A stretch of 64,000 bases of DNA from Tachypleus tridentatus (Eukaryota > Arthropoda > Merostomata > Xiphosura > Limulidae), in assembly GCF_004210375.1 (NCBI RefSeq), contig NC_134834.1, positions 149,391,009-149,455,008 of the forward strand, written 5' to 3'. The notes under the pieces are model-generated. The model was not told the DNA's origin and did no database searches. It saw only the letters and a program-made list of their open reading frames with translations. Below are positions 49,701-58,850 of this stretch, in pieces; the stretch's first letter is position 1; every line of letters starts with the position of its first letter. A program made the position numbers and the translations under genes.

Positions 49701-52700
49701 GAACGATGTTTTGAACTGCTTAGGTCATCTTCAGGTTAACAAAACCTTTCTGTTAAGCCTTCTGTTTACTTGAAAATGATCTAAGAAGGTCAAAACGTTG
49801 TTCTCAGCTTTATTAGTAAAAGTGTTAATACCCGTACCAGCAGTCCTGAGATATATTTTGTTTATGTTTTAACTACCATTACTTATGTTTTTCAGATGTT
49901 AGAACTTCCAAGGGTGTTGGTTGGAATTTTCATAGAGTTTCCGACACCATTCATAAGTTTATTTTTTGAGAGAATTCTTGCATGGTCATATCCAAAGGAG
50001 AGAATGGATTTATTTATACATAACAGAGTAAGTTTTAAAACACTCAAGTTTTTGTCACTGTTATTTTTGGTATGTTTAATCAAGCTCTCATTTTAAAGAT
50101 GTTTAAAAAAAAAACAGTTTTCTGTTTCCTTAATAAACCTTTTGACATAACTGTTTGTATCACTTGAGTTTGGCTTTGACTATATCTTCTGAAGACTTTG
50201 TAAAGAGTTGTAGCATGTGAGGTTTAGTAGCATCACAATGACTCGAGTCACTGATTCAAGTCACTCTTTATTCCAAATACCACTTTTGTAGGAAATGTTC
50301 AGATTTTGTAGCATTGAGTGACCAAACATTTTTTCCACAATTAAAAGATCTACATAATTGTTTAAATTTTTACACTAAAGTCTCTTGTATACCAGGTGTG
50401 AAAAAAGAAATAAATATAAGTTACATTAGGTGTGGAATAATTAACAACATTTTAAAAATGAGTATTTTATAAAGATGCAAACTTTATCAGTGGTTAGAAC
50501 TTTAGTAGTTTGTTTTTGTTTTGTTTTTTAAATTACTGACCATACAAGTTAAAAAGAAAATGGAATTTAACTCTTAATGGAAGTTAAGAAAGTACCATGT
50601 TTGTAGTTTATCGGCTTTTTTAGCTCATTTTTAATATATTATGAAAGTTATATTAGTTTACATCAAATGTTATTTCAAAACAGAAAGTACTCCATTTGTA
50701 TACCTAAAAAATATGTTGGTAAATGTTTTATATTTGATATTTTGAAAGTTTCTTTGGCTTTTATGAATCTGTTGTTTTTTGGGTTTTTTTTCAAACTTTC
50801 AGTATTTTTACTTCACTGTTGGAATTATTTGGAAGCAAGACCATGAACTTAGTAGTGATTTTTAACCACAGTATAGGGTTCATTTTTTACTTGTCAAATT
50901 TAGTTATTTTATTTTCTGGTTAACAAACTCTGTTATTTAATGACATTGTTATATTTACTACAAATGAAGTTCTGTTATTTTGTGCCATCTTAATTCCTGT
51001 AAAAATCTTTGAATTTATAGAATAAACAAAACCAGCTAAAATTTCGTAAATGGTTAGGCATAAAGCTATTATTGCCTATCCAACATGCAAAGTAAATTTT
51101 AATTCTAATTTTGAAAGTACTTTTATGCATCAGAATGTTTTCAGATTTCATGTGTGAAATCTTTATAATGTCCAGATAATTATCAAGTGTTTCCTAAGAA
51201 AAAATTTTATCTGTTATTTTCACAAATGAATCTCTGTACAGATTGAGTCAGTTTGACCATCATAAAAAAATGAGGAAATAAATATAAATTATGCATATTT
51301 TGTTCAATAATGATTACAGATTATAACACAGATATTTAAACTAAACAGTTTAAATGTCAGTCCCAACATTATACATTTATGCTCATTTATTATTTTTATT
51401 GTGTTGCTGATGATACAGAAGTCAAATGACAAGGCACGAGTGCACTACTGTTACCACATCCAATTATATAAAACTGACTTTAGTCTTTACAATGTGGCCT
51501 ATCTCTGCTGAACTTTAGTGGACTAGTCAGTATGTTGAAGTTGTAAGAGCTAACGTTATTTACTTTCATATTTTTATAGAGAAAAGATGTTTCACATTTA
51601 TATTTATGTAACTTGGGACAGACTCTATCACTAGGTGGCATTTGGCCATGATTTAGCTATAATGTTGTGATCTGATAAAGAAAGAAACTACATTTTTTTG
51701 CTAGTCATATTATGAATTTGCTACTTAATGTGAGAAAACGTATTTTTTATATCAAAGTACATCACATTCTCACTAGTTTTCCTTTTATTTTATTTTTGTA
51801 TTTTCTGTAGGCAGAATACCACAAGAAACATGTAGAGGAATTTATATCTTCACACAAACACAAATATCACAGTGTGACTTATCTGAGAAAATCGGATGAC
51901 ATTAAGGACTGGCATGCTCGAAATTTAGGATTGTGAGTACCTTATTTACTGATCCAAATTCGGTAGAAGAAATAAAAGCGTAAATATAAAGATGTTTTTC
52001 TATATTGTGCAAGTAGAGTATTTAGAGCTAAGTCTTATAGAATGAAGATAACTTGTATCGAAGTTGACTTTAGGTTTGTTCTCCTCTGATAGGGATAACA
52101 CCACATTAAACTAGCTGGAGTACCAGTTCCCTGGATGGAAGTTGTGTAAATTCACGATTAACGAAAGGTTATCTTTGGACATGCAGAGTTGCCTTCCTTA
52201 TGTGTAATTGTGAAAAAACAACCATAAAATCTGCAAATTTTCACGTCTCCACATGGGCTCAGAAATTTTTCATGCTATATTTGGTGAAAATCCATCCACA
52301 TCCTGTGAAGTAATGACATGGACATACAACAGACAGTACTATTGTATTTTTATAGATACATGGCACCCACATATTATACTACTTTGTAAATGACACTTCC
52401 AGCAGAGTAGCTACAACCCTAAAATGACCCTGCAAAAATTGAGAAATTATCCCAAACTTTGCAGATATGGAGGGCACACACAGATAGCCCATTGTATAGC
52501 TTTGTGTTTAATAACAAATTATTAAAAAAAGGAAATGTCTATTCTATAAGGTGATGAGAAATTATGAAACTAGAACAGACAAATTTGCATTCAAAACTAC
52601 AGCTATAAGGTGTTAATACCAAATTCAGTGTCATTTATATTTGTTATATATATTTGCTTTTTTACCTGTAGGATACAGATACTGTCTTGTTTTCTTAATT

Positions 52701-55700
52701 TGTCAAACCTGATATAATTTTTTCCACTATGCAGAGAGGAATGTGCAAAAGTGAACTGTGACTACTATTTCTCTGTGGACTCAGATGCTCATATTACAAA
52801 TCCCATGACACTTCGACTTTTAATTGAGCAAAACAGGTGAGACTTTCATGTAGAATTGCATTTAAGATAAACTTGTTCAGGAAGTAAGAAAGTAACTAAT
52901 CATAAAAGGTCAAGATATTCCAAAAATATTCTTAGCTTGAAAGTAAAGTAGGAAACACTTCATTTTAATTGGTGTATGGTCTGATTATATTTTTTATTAA
53001 GATGCTCATTTATTTATAATGCTCTTACTAAGTTGATTAGTAAGTTGTAGCAGACAAATTAGAAACGTTTCACAGTAATTAATTGGCTCATGTTGTCTAG
53101 CACATTAACTTAGTAAAATCATCAATACAGTGAAATGAAAAGTTGAAATTTTTTCTATATTGACTACAATACTGACCAGAAATTTCCAAATTATTAAAGG
53201 TTTTAACAGTTAACCTGTTTTTTACAACTGCTTTATTTTAATTTTTGGTTTTGTACAACTAGAGCAACATTCTTTGCATTAAAAGCAATATATACTCTTC
53301 AAAACAAGAAATGCAAAAGGGATATTTTTGTTATTTTAAAGAGAAATATATGTAATAATGTTACAAGCTCAGAGTATGTGATGTTACACGTGTTAAGGCA
53401 CTGATTGTCAGACCAAAATGACAATAAAAGTTGTGCACATTGAAAACGGAGGATTTTTCGCCAAAACGCATGCGTGTCCAATAACTTTGTTTGAGAGATC
53501 TGCATGTTCTGCAAGTGCAACATATGCAAAATCCCTATAAAAGTGACGGGTTCTCGGTTTCCATAGCTCAGTGTTAAGCCACTGACACGCAATACAGTTA
53601 CGCCAAGACTGACTGAAGCACAACGCAACAACGCCATTGGTCGCTTGGAAGCAGGCAAATCTCGATCAGATGTTGCCAGAGCTGTGAATGTCCACCCAAG
53701 CATCATCACAAGGCTACGGAATCATCACCAACAACATGGATCAACTCGTGACCTTCAACGATTTGGCAGACCTCGTGTGACCACGCCCGCACAAGATCGC
53801 TACATCCGGGTTACGTCACCTTCGGGACCACCACTGCGACGTCTACTGCCTCAACCATACCAGGACTGCGTAGGATTTCCGATCAGACCTTACGCAACCA
53901 TCTACGAGATTCTTAGGCCCCATGTGCAACCCATCATGGTGAACTTCAACGACGTTTTTCAACATGATAATGCCCGTCCTCACACAGCCCGACTCACCAC
54001 TGTCTTCTTGAGACACCACAACATCAACGTTCTTCCATGGCCCTCCAGATCACCAGATTTAAACCCCATCGAACATCATTGGGACGAGTTGGACCGACGT
54101 CTGCGACGGCAACAACCTCAACCCCAGACTCTACCTCAGCTTGCAGCAGCTTTGCAGGCTGAGTGGACAGCCATTCCACAGGATGTGATTCGTCATCTCA
54201 TCGCTTCCATGTGCAGGAGATGCCAAGCAGTTATTGATGCTCACAGGGGGCATACTCGCGATTGACGTTGAGTGATGTTAAACTTCAATTTTGGATGTTC
54301 AGCAGTGAATGTGCAAAGTTTCACACATGTCATACAGAACTACCCGGAATAAACTTGTTAACAATTTGTCTCATATTTTGTCTCTTGTGTTTCTTTTTTT
54401 GAAGAGTATATCTTAGGAGGAGCCTGTTAACTATTTTCCATAGTTAATTTCAACAACTCACGACCAAATGTCATATGTTACATCAGTGCTCCAGCTAGTG
54501 TTATTTTAAACAGTTTATTTTTCTGAAGTTTTGCTAGGCTAAGACAAGAAGGTTTTGTTCAACACTTTAGTTATATTTGTTTAAAATGCATAAAGAGAAA
54601 TTTGAAATATACATAAAAAACAAGGGTTTCTAGTACTCACTAAAAACTCGAACTATTTACTCCAGAGTAAAAGTATCTGGCAATCTCTTCTGAACCTTGT
54701 TAAGTGTCACAACTTTAAGTATACAAAAAAAATTTATGAAAATTTCAGTTACATATTTTAGAGCACACAAAATATATTGGAACTAAAATAGAATGTCTTA
54801 AAATTATTGCATTTTATTAGGCTTTATAAATAAGCTATAAATAGGTTGAAAAATTCTGTTACTGTTCAAAACACCAAATGTGTTAAGCACAAACCAATGA
54901 CACTTGTTAACTTAGACATAGTGACAGAAAAAAATTCAGAGCAGAACTGAAAGACTTGCATAGAGAATTGGTTTCTTCTGGTGTTATAAATGTGTCCATC
55001 AGTCATGTAGAGGTGATTATAAGACTTTGAAAGTCACAGTCAAAAGGAACTGGCTGCTTTGGTGGGTTTGATACATTTATTGATACCTTGGCAAAGAAAG
55101 AAGGAAGTGACTCAGATTTTTAAAGGTTGTATTAGTTATTTGTTGCTTCTGTTCAAAATTGGTTGAAGCTATAGCAGTCTATATCAGAAGTTAGAAAACT
55201 AGTGGAGAAATCAGTGCTCAGATGCATCATATAACAGAAAAATTAAATTTGCATTTTTCTAAAGATGTGTGTTTGAAATTAAGATGTTAAAGTTAGTCAA
55301 TATAAAATTTGAAATATTAACAACATAAAGTACTACTGACATCAAAAAATGTTCTAAAATGTAAATATAATGAGGTAAAAGGTCATGCTTTGATAATGTT
55401 ATATGGAAGAAGCTCAAAGAGTTGCTAATTCTGATTAGTGATTGGTTTATGATGCTCAGTTTTTCATATAATATTCTTTGTTAGGTTCATAATGTTCACA
55501 GATTAGTCAATACCCATCAGTACTTAGTTTCTATTATTCAATGCATTTTTCATTGATGGTTGTGTATATCAGTGTGTTATTGTCATTTTTGTGATCTCAG
55601 GCCTATCTTAGCTCCCTTACTGACACGACCAAATAAACTGTGGTCTAACTTCTGGGGGGCATTATCATCTGATGGCTACTACTCTCGATCTAGTGACTAC

Positions 55701-55726
55701 CTGGAAATAGTAAAGAACAACAGAAG
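19640..55726 (+). CDS. Plod: Procollagen-lysine 2-oxoglutarate 5-dioxygenase (LH3-type lysyl hydroxylase), exons 1-13, 3' part outside window
   Basis: The family acts in the ER lumen, hydroxylating collagen lysines with Fe(II), O2 and 2-oxoglutarate; LH3-type members also add galactose and glucose to hydroxylysine. Joining thirteen exons (19640-19748, 29732-29823, 30482-30618, 33156-33270, 38966-39014, 44284-44396, 45955-46018, 46280-46377, 47009-47110, 49896-50027, 51811-51932, 52735-52836, 55601-55726) gives one open frame of about 453 residues, all with GT-AG introns and compatible phases. Residues 1-31 are a signal peptide, about 37-280 the glycosyltransferase domain and about 290-453 the accessory domain. 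TDSYDV gives D112 and D115, FCWP gives C144 and W145, DDDQLFYT gives D190 and D191, HGNGP gives H253, and C279/C282 are kept. The hydroxylase domain (about 280 residues in the family) is not in the window. I see no frameshift or stop, so the gene looks functional. Confidence 0.97.
20870..21640 (+). pseudogene. LINE (CR1/jockey-like) reverse transcriptase remnant
   Basis: Decayed + strand copy in Plod intron 1. Recognisable pieces: [20 protein letters not shown] near 20950 (RT palm), [11 protein letters not shown] near 21150, KERNLGITV near 21245, and SLEERR-like and VERVIKRL text near 21520-21560. Many stops. The same clade, in the opposite orientation, occurs at 36.9-38.1 kb. Confidence 0.65.
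24854..25088 (+). mobile_element. SINE family A, variant subfamily
   Basis: Head CCTGGTATGGTCAGGTGGTT, B box GGGTTCGAATCCCC, then CCATACCAAAAATGCTCTCC, a variant also seen at 35973; part of the body (GTTATAATG region) is deleted. Sits in Plod intron 1. Confidence 0.88.
26121..26359 (+). mobile_element. SINE family A with target-site duplication
   Basis: Flanked by CCATAGTTAT at 26107-26116 and 26360-26369, continuing TTTA versus CTTA. Head and B box near consensus, body with two small deletions. Plod intron 1, sense orientation. Confidence 0.92.
27211..27325 (+). mobile_element. SINE family B
   Basis: Head CCCCCGCTGGTACAGTGGTA, GGGGTTCAATTC (B box), CAGCAGATAGCCAATGTGGC tail and AAAACACACACACA end. 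Plod intron 1. Confidence 0.9.
27341..27447 (+). mobile_element. SINE family C
   Basis: GACGCTAAAAACTAGG, GGTTTTGGTACCCGTGGTGG and a (CAAA) tail directly after the family B copy. Confidence 0.75.
29732..29823 (+). CDS. Plod: Plod exon 2: first beta strand of glycosyltransferase domain
   Basis: Residues 37-67. Acceptor TTTTTGTTTCAG, donor GAG|GTAAGG. The [18 protein letters not shown] stretch matches the family signature at the start of the glycosyltransferase fold. It opens with two bases completing the codon begun in exon 1 and ends in phase 0. Confidence 0.96.
30482..30618 (+). CDS. Plod: Plod exon 3: UDP-sugar binding segment
   Basis: Residues 68-112 plus two bases. Acceptor TTTGTGTAG, donor AG|GTAATT. 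Contains WEGGDV and PGGGQKV, the conserved glycine-rich segment (V80 lines the UDP pocket in human LH3), and ends inside the metal-binding motif with TD, D being residue 112. Phase 2 at the end. Confidence 0.97.
30789..31217 (+). repeat. 86-bp minisatellite, five units, Plod intron 3
   Basis: Units start near 30789, 30872, 30958, 31044 and 31130; the last three starts are exactly 86 bp apart. Each has TTTTATTTTC near its start and AGTGTAGTTATTGGTTAAGA near its end. Confidence 0.93.
33156..33270 (+). CDS. Plod: Plod exon 4: DxxD metal site and FCWP motif
   Basis: Residues 113-151. Acceptor TTTTTTTTAAAG, donor GCT|GTAAGT. It completes TDSYDV (D115) and carries SAEGFCWPD, giving C144 and W145, which are needed for LH3 glucosyltransferase activity in the human enzyme and are replaced in human LH1. 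Phase 0 at the end. Confidence 0.97.
33499..33746 (-). mobile_element. SINE family A in Plod intron 4
   Basis: Complete from tail complement to TTGCCATGCCAGGCC, with an internal deletion of about 30 bp in the body (CACCAACCAAATAGTGAG junction). Antisense to Plod. Confidence 0.92.
35973..36232 (+). mobile_element. SINE family A, variant subfamily
   Basis: Head GGCCTGGCATGGCCATATGG, B box GGATTCAAATCTCC, tail CTAAACAAACAAAG. Flanks ACTTGTTGCAAC (35959-35970) and ACTTGTTCCACC (36237-36248) are a plausible imperfect target duplication. Confidence 0.9.
36870..38095 (-). pseudogene. LINE (CR1/jockey-like) reverse transcriptase remnant
   Basis: On the - strand, from 38095 down: [99 protein letters not shown] (the FADD catalytic box, mutated), then [12 protein letters not shown] and [17 protein letters not shown] near 36900. 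This is the order of the RT and C-terminal domains of CR1/jockey-type LINEs. Frames shift several times. Sits in Plod intron 4, antisense to the gene. Confidence 0.8.
38436..38553 (+). mobile_element. SINE family B, complete, with exact 13-bp target-site duplication
   Basis: Flanked by TCTTCTGTCATAC at 38423-38435 and 38554-38566. This fixes the family B element at 118 bp: tRNA-like head, GGGGTTCAATTCCCC, CAGATAG tail and an AC-rich end. Plod intron 4. Confidence 0.95.
38966..39014 (+). CDS. Plod: Plod exon 5: YLNSGG core
   Basis: Residues 152-167 plus one base, 49 bp. Acceptor TTTTTGTTCACAG, donor GAG|GTAAAA. Encodes [16 protein letters not shown], the strongly conserved segment before GGF(I/M)GFA. 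Short exon between two introns of more than 5 kb. Confidence 0.95.
39015..44283 (+). other. Plod: Plod intron 5 (5,269 bp)
   Basis: Holds the 1.4-kb minisatellite and, on the - strand near 42640-42730, a Penelope-type 3' end-like segment (see findings). The remainder is AT-rich with no supported gene. Confidence 0.8.
39490..40925 (+). repeat. About 42-bp minisatellite, 1.4 kb, Plod intron 5
   Basis: Units of 34-43 bp built from GTTAAATACTGTGTATTTG plus TTAAATCTCATTGTTGTG. A longer-range copy exists: the block starting ATTTAGTTAAGTC at 39881 recurs at 40471, 590 bp on, over about 300 bp with few changes. Confidence 0.95.
44284..44396 (+). CDS. Plod: Plod exon 6: acidic DDDQLFYT motif
   Basis: Residues 168-205. 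Acceptor CAACTTTTAG, donor [22 protein letters not shown] is followed by [13 protein letters not shown], giving D190 and D191 of the glycosyltransferase site. Phase 0 at the end. Confidence 0.97.
45955..46018 (+). CDS. Plod: Plod exon 7: [14 protein letters not shown]
   Basis: Residues 206-226 plus one base. Acceptor TTTATTTCTGCAG, donor TTG|GTAAGA. Contains L208 and the family-diagnostic [15 protein letters not shown]. Confidence 0.97.
46280..46377 (+). CDS. Plod: Plod exon 8: HGNGP metal ligand
   Basis: Residues 227-259. Acceptor CTGTGCTAG, donor [25 protein letters not shown] carries H253, the third manganese ligand in human LH3. The intron before it (261 bp) is the shortest in the window. 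Confidence 0.97.
47009..47110 (+). CDS. Plod: Plod exon 9: LGNY and CxxC linker
   Basis: Residues 260-293. Acceptor TATTTTTCAG, donor [20 protein letters not shown] precedes EGCLACKK, whose cysteines (279 and 282) coincide with those of human LH3 at the end of the glycosyltransferase domain. The lysine-rich end (SKKK) is a variable linker. Phase 0 on both sides. Confidence 0.94.
47186..48975 (+). repeat. 40-bp minisatellite, 1.8 kb, Plod intron 9
   Basis: About 45 units of 40 or 37 bp: CAGTAATAATAAGTTTACTT followed by CTATCATTAACACCACTCCT, with a shorter form lacking one AAT. A variant block (CATTAACACTACTCTTTAG then three AGTGACATC units) occurs at about 48131 and 48697, so a segment of about 566 bp was duplicated. 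Confidence 0.96.
49644..49859. mobile_element. Foldback (inverted-repeat) element next to exon 10
   Basis: Left arm 49644-49740 and right arm 49770-49859 are inverted copies, both containing GGTATTAACACTTTTACTAAT in opposite orientation, with ends AAATATATCTCAGGA. The 30-bp centre would be a loop. No protein. It ends 36 bp before Plod exon 10. The arms also hold the CTGAAGATG-type motif discussed in the findings. Confidence 0.85.
49896..50027 (+). CDS. Plod: Plod exon 10: start of accessory domain
   Basis: Residues 294-337. Acceptor TTATGTTTTTCAG, donor [29 protein letters not shown] and [13 protein letters not shown] match the first strand-helix unit of the accessory (second GT-like) domain. 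The first base of the acceptor region lies close to a foldback element ending at 49859. Confidence 0.97.
50028..51810 (+). other. Plod: Plod intron 10 (1,783 bp)
   Basis: AT-rich; no repeat family or gene recognised. Confidence 0.8.
51811..51932 (+). CDS. Plod: Plod exon 11: accessory domain
   Basis: Residues 338-377 plus two bases. Acceptor TATTTTCTGTAG, donor TT|GTGAGT. Encodes [11 protein letters not shown], the less conserved KYHSVTYL and [13 protein letters not shown], aligning with the variable middle part of the accessory domain. Phase 2 at the end. Confidence 0.93.
52470..52520 (+). mobile_element. SINE family C tail fragment
   Basis: CACAGATAGCCCATTGTATAG followed by CTTTGTGTTTAATAACAAA; the head is missing. 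Confidence 0.6.
52735..52836 (+). CDS. Plod: Plod exon 12: FSVDSDA motif
   Basis: Residues 378-411 plus two bases. Acceptor TTCCACTATGCAG, donor [25 protein letters not shown] matches the D-x-D-like element of the accessory domain (D393, D395 here), followed by LRLLIEQN. Confidence 0.97.
53291..54410 (+). mobile_element. Internally deleted Tc1-like transposon
   Basis: TIRs TATACTCTTCAAAA (53291 on) and its inverse ending at 54410 bound 1.12 kb. Inside is a Tc1 transposase frame. The element lies in Plod intron 12 in the sense orientation. The TA target duplication is merged with the TATA at each end, so the exact edges are uncertain by two bases. Confidence 0.88.
53600..54265 (+). pseudogene. 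Tc1-family transposase, start codon lost and catalytic part deleted
   Basis: The frame reads [20 protein letters not shown] then a helix-turn-helix ([19 protein letters not shown]) and GRPRVTT. It then jumps from the end of the HTH region (near RNHL-like text) to LRPHVQP, so the segment with the first catalytic aspartate is missing. [10 protein letters not shown] and [14 protein letters not shown] supply the second D and the E, 34 residues apart (DD34E). The codon where the usual ATG stands (53600-53602) is ACG. The frame is otherwise open to the TGA at 54263-54265, 34% shorter than a typical 340-residue family member. Confidence 0.88.
55601..55726 (+). CDS. Plod: Plod exon 13: LWSNFWGAL core
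   Basis: Residues 412-453 plus two bases. Acceptor TTGTGATCTCAG, donor [29 protein letters not shown] and [12 protein letters not shown] are nearly invariant in the family. The next expected segment (VGVWNVPYI in vertebrates) was not found in the remaining 8.3 kb, so exon 14 lies downstream of the window. Confidence 0.97.
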
Positions 55727-55759
55727 GTAAGCTTATTTTAGTATATTCACCAATAGCTA

Positions 55760-57307
55760 GACTGCTGGCCAAAATCTTAAGGCCAATGAACATAAAGAAA
55801 AAATATGTATTTTACATTGTTAGACTCAACCACTTATTTGAGTAGAGCTTCGAAAGATGAAAATAAGAAAAGGGAAAATAAAAATAAAAATCTTTTTTAG
55901 CATTTAAAGGGAAAATGTGAACACTATGAAATTAGCCTAAATACTAGCTGGTCGAAAGTTTAAGATCATATACCAAAAAGAAGTCCTAAACAGGGTAGGA
56001 AATGCCCAACATGAGGTCTCAGTAGTGAGTTGCATGGCTGTCATTGTGAATAACTGCAAACATTTGCTTTGGCATGGTTGATAAAAGAGTTTGAAGAAGG
56101 CTGGCCAGAATTTTTTTCCAAGTGGTGTAGATCATGCACTGTTTGGAATTGACATCCATTTCTATAGACTTTCCTTGCCATCCACCCCCAAACATTTTCA
56201 ATGTTCGGGCAAACATGCTGAATGGTCCAAAAGAATCGTGTTATTTGCCATGAAAAAGTCCTTTGTCATGCGGGCATTGTGAATTGCAGCATTGTCCTGC
56301 TGAAAGATCCAGTCATTTCCACACAAATGAGGGCCTTCAATCAATAAGGATGCTTTCTCCAACATGCCAATGTAGCCAGCTGCTGTTTGACGCCCCTGTA
56401 TAACCTGAAGCCCCATTGTTCCGTGGAAGGAGAAAGCACCACAGATCAAGATGGAACCTCCTCCACTGTGTCATGTATAAAATGTCTCCAGTGTGGTATT
56501 CCTATAGTGCCAGTAATGTTGGAAGCCATCTGGACCATCCAGGTTAAATTTTTTCTCATCAGAGAATAAAACCTTTTTCCATCTTTCTATGTTCCATATT
56601 TGGTGCTTCTCAGCAAAGTTTAACCAAGTTGTTTCATACTGTGGAAGGAGGCATTGCCTTTGAAGACATTTGCAGTTTTTAAAGCCTTTCTCTGTAGATT
56701 CCATTGTATTGTTCTTGAGCTGCATTCTGCGTCCGTGAGGGCCTTAATCTGGTTTGATGATCGGCTGGTGTCTTGCCGGACAACCCATCAAATCCTCCTG
56801 CTGAACACAGGCTAAATTTTCTTGGGCCGACCACTTGAAGTTCTCATTCCGTATCCTTTAGGGTATTTTAAGACATTTGCAACAGCAGTTTTACTACGCC
56901 CAATCTCACCAGCGATGGCACATTGAGAGAGACCTTGCTTTTGCAGATCGACAATTCTGCCACGTTTAAACTCTGTCAGCATTTTAGCCTTTACTATATT
57001 TTTACACAATGTAACACAGAAGATGTTGTTGGGAGATGTTGACAACACTAATGCTTGAACACAAATGACTAAATTTCATTTTGTGTTTACCAAATAACGC
57101 TTCGTTTCAATATGGTCTTAAACTTTTGACCAGCTAGTGTTTAGGCTAATTTCATAATGTTGACATTTTCCCAATAAAATGCTAAAAAAGTTTTTTATTT
57201 TTATTTTCTCTTTTTTTATTTTCATCTTTTGAAGCTCTACTCAAATAAATGGTTGAGTCTAACAATGCAAAATACATATTTTTCTTAATGTTCAGTGGCC
57301 ATCAGTG
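55760..57307 (-). mobile_element. Tc/mariner transposon with long inverted repeats
   Basis: TIRs of roughly 210 bp (55760-55972 and 57107-57307) are over 85% identical by eye; both contain the GTTAGACTCAACCA segment and an A-rich stretch. TA dinucleotides flank both ends (55758-55759, 57308-57309). The element sits 33 bp after the Plod exon 13 donor, antisense to the gene. Confidence 0.88.
56030..57048 (-). pseudogene. Tc-like transposase, broken
   Basis: Minus-strand pieces: 57048-56812 holds the HTH (TEFKRGRIVDLQKQGLS, IAGEIGRSKTAVANVL, SGRPKK); 56725-56471 holds [20 protein letters not shown] with the first catalytic D; 56449-56198 holds WIFQQDNAAIHNAR with the second D. The final segment IENVWGWMARKVY is out of frame near 56200, and the usual SPDLNP before it has been lost. 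A stop lies between 56471 and 56449. Not functional. Confidence 0.88.
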
Positions 57308-58456
57308 TATATTTTAGTATCTCTTTACTATGTAATTGTTATGTTTGTTTCATTCTAGTTAATACTTTATTGCTACTTTTTAAATAAGGCAATTTGTTAA
57401 TAGATGAAATTTTAAAATTAAATTTAGAAATATTAAGTGCAGTTATTAGAATATTCCCAATGTTCAGTTTTTAGTATGTTTGAAAGTAAGGAGTTGTAGG
57501 TCGTATTTTAGTTACACGTGCAAAATGTTTTACATCAAGATATATTGAAGTTGACAGAACGGAAATTTGAACTTGTTGGTATCAGTTCAGGTAAGTGGTT
57601 GTAACTTACTAAAAAAAAAATTGTCACTAGAGGGCACCATTAATAGAAATGGCACAGTATACTTCAGAATTGTGGTGACAGTGATTCTCTGAACCACCTT
57701 TTATTAGTCTTATATCTGTAATTAGTAACAAAGTAAAGGGCAGATTGTCCTGTTTTACACAGATGTGTTCTGAAACCAGGAACTCTGTGCCATGAGTGTC
57801 TAATTACCACTTCATCACATAATTTTTTTTCCTGATGTCCTTAGTGAGATCCTACCTACTGTACAATTATTGTGCTTGAGGTTTTTTTTTAGCCCTAACC
57901 ACAGACAAACACAAATGGGAAAGAGAATGATATATATAACAGATCATTTTTATATGTTATACTGTAAACTTACCAGTGTGATTAGTAGCAGAAGAATTGT
58001 GTGTTTATGATTTTTAACGAAGTGTGTACTAATATGTGATTAACAACACATTTCCTGTATAGTATGGTTCAAAGGTTATCAGTTTCAGTATATAACATAT
58101 TAAGAGCACAAAGTTTAATAGACACTCAATACTGTATCCTTACCACTTATTTGAAGTCAGAGTAACTATATTTTACTGTACATGTATTTATCATTACTAA
58201 CTTTTAATCAAAACCAAACCAACAGAAAAGATCAGAAGTAAAATAATTTAAAGACAAGAGACATGTATCCTACTAATATAGTATAACAAACTTACTAGAA
58301 ACACTTTATGCTAAGATAAATATACCATAAAAGTAAAATGGGTGCTGATCAAATTTTATTGGACCATCATTATGACGCTGTTGTTTTCAGCAACGGATAA
58401 CAAAATCTGTACAGTGTAGGAAGTTAAGGTTCATTTTTTTTACATGGATCTGCAAA

Positions 58457-58740
58457 TTGGCCCGGCATGGCCAAGCGTGTTAAGACATTTGACTCGTAAT
58501 CCGAGGGCCTTGGGTTCGAATCCTAGTCACACCAAAACATGCTTGCCCTTTCAGCCATGGGGGCATTATAATGTGATGGTCAATCCCACTATTCATTAGT
58601 AAAAGAGTAGCCCAAGAGTTTGCAGTGGGTGGTGATGACTAGCTGCCTTCCCTCTAGTGTTGCACTGCTAAATTAGGGACAACTAGTGCAGGTAGCCCTT
58701 GAGTAGCTTTGTGTGAAATTCAAAACAAATCAAAACAAAA
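58457..58740 (+). mobile_element. SINE family A, complete, with exact target-site duplication
   Basis: Flanked by GGATCTGCAAA at 58446-58456 and 58741-58751. Head GGCCCGGCATGGCCAAGCG, B box GGGTTCGAATCC, complete body. In Plod intron 13. Confidence 0.95.
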
Positions 58741-58850
58741 GGATCTGCAAAATCTACATAGAAGGTTTCTAATTAGAAACTTTAATTAAAATATTTTCAA
58801 CATAATCAGTACAGCCGATTTAAAGTGTGTGAAAACAAAATGTAATGGGA

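Larger units (their letters stand above)
52837..55600 (+). other. Plod: Plod intron 12 (2,764 bp)
   Basis: Holds the Tc1-like element (53291-54410). 54.4-55.6 kb shows nothing else. Confidence 0.85.
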
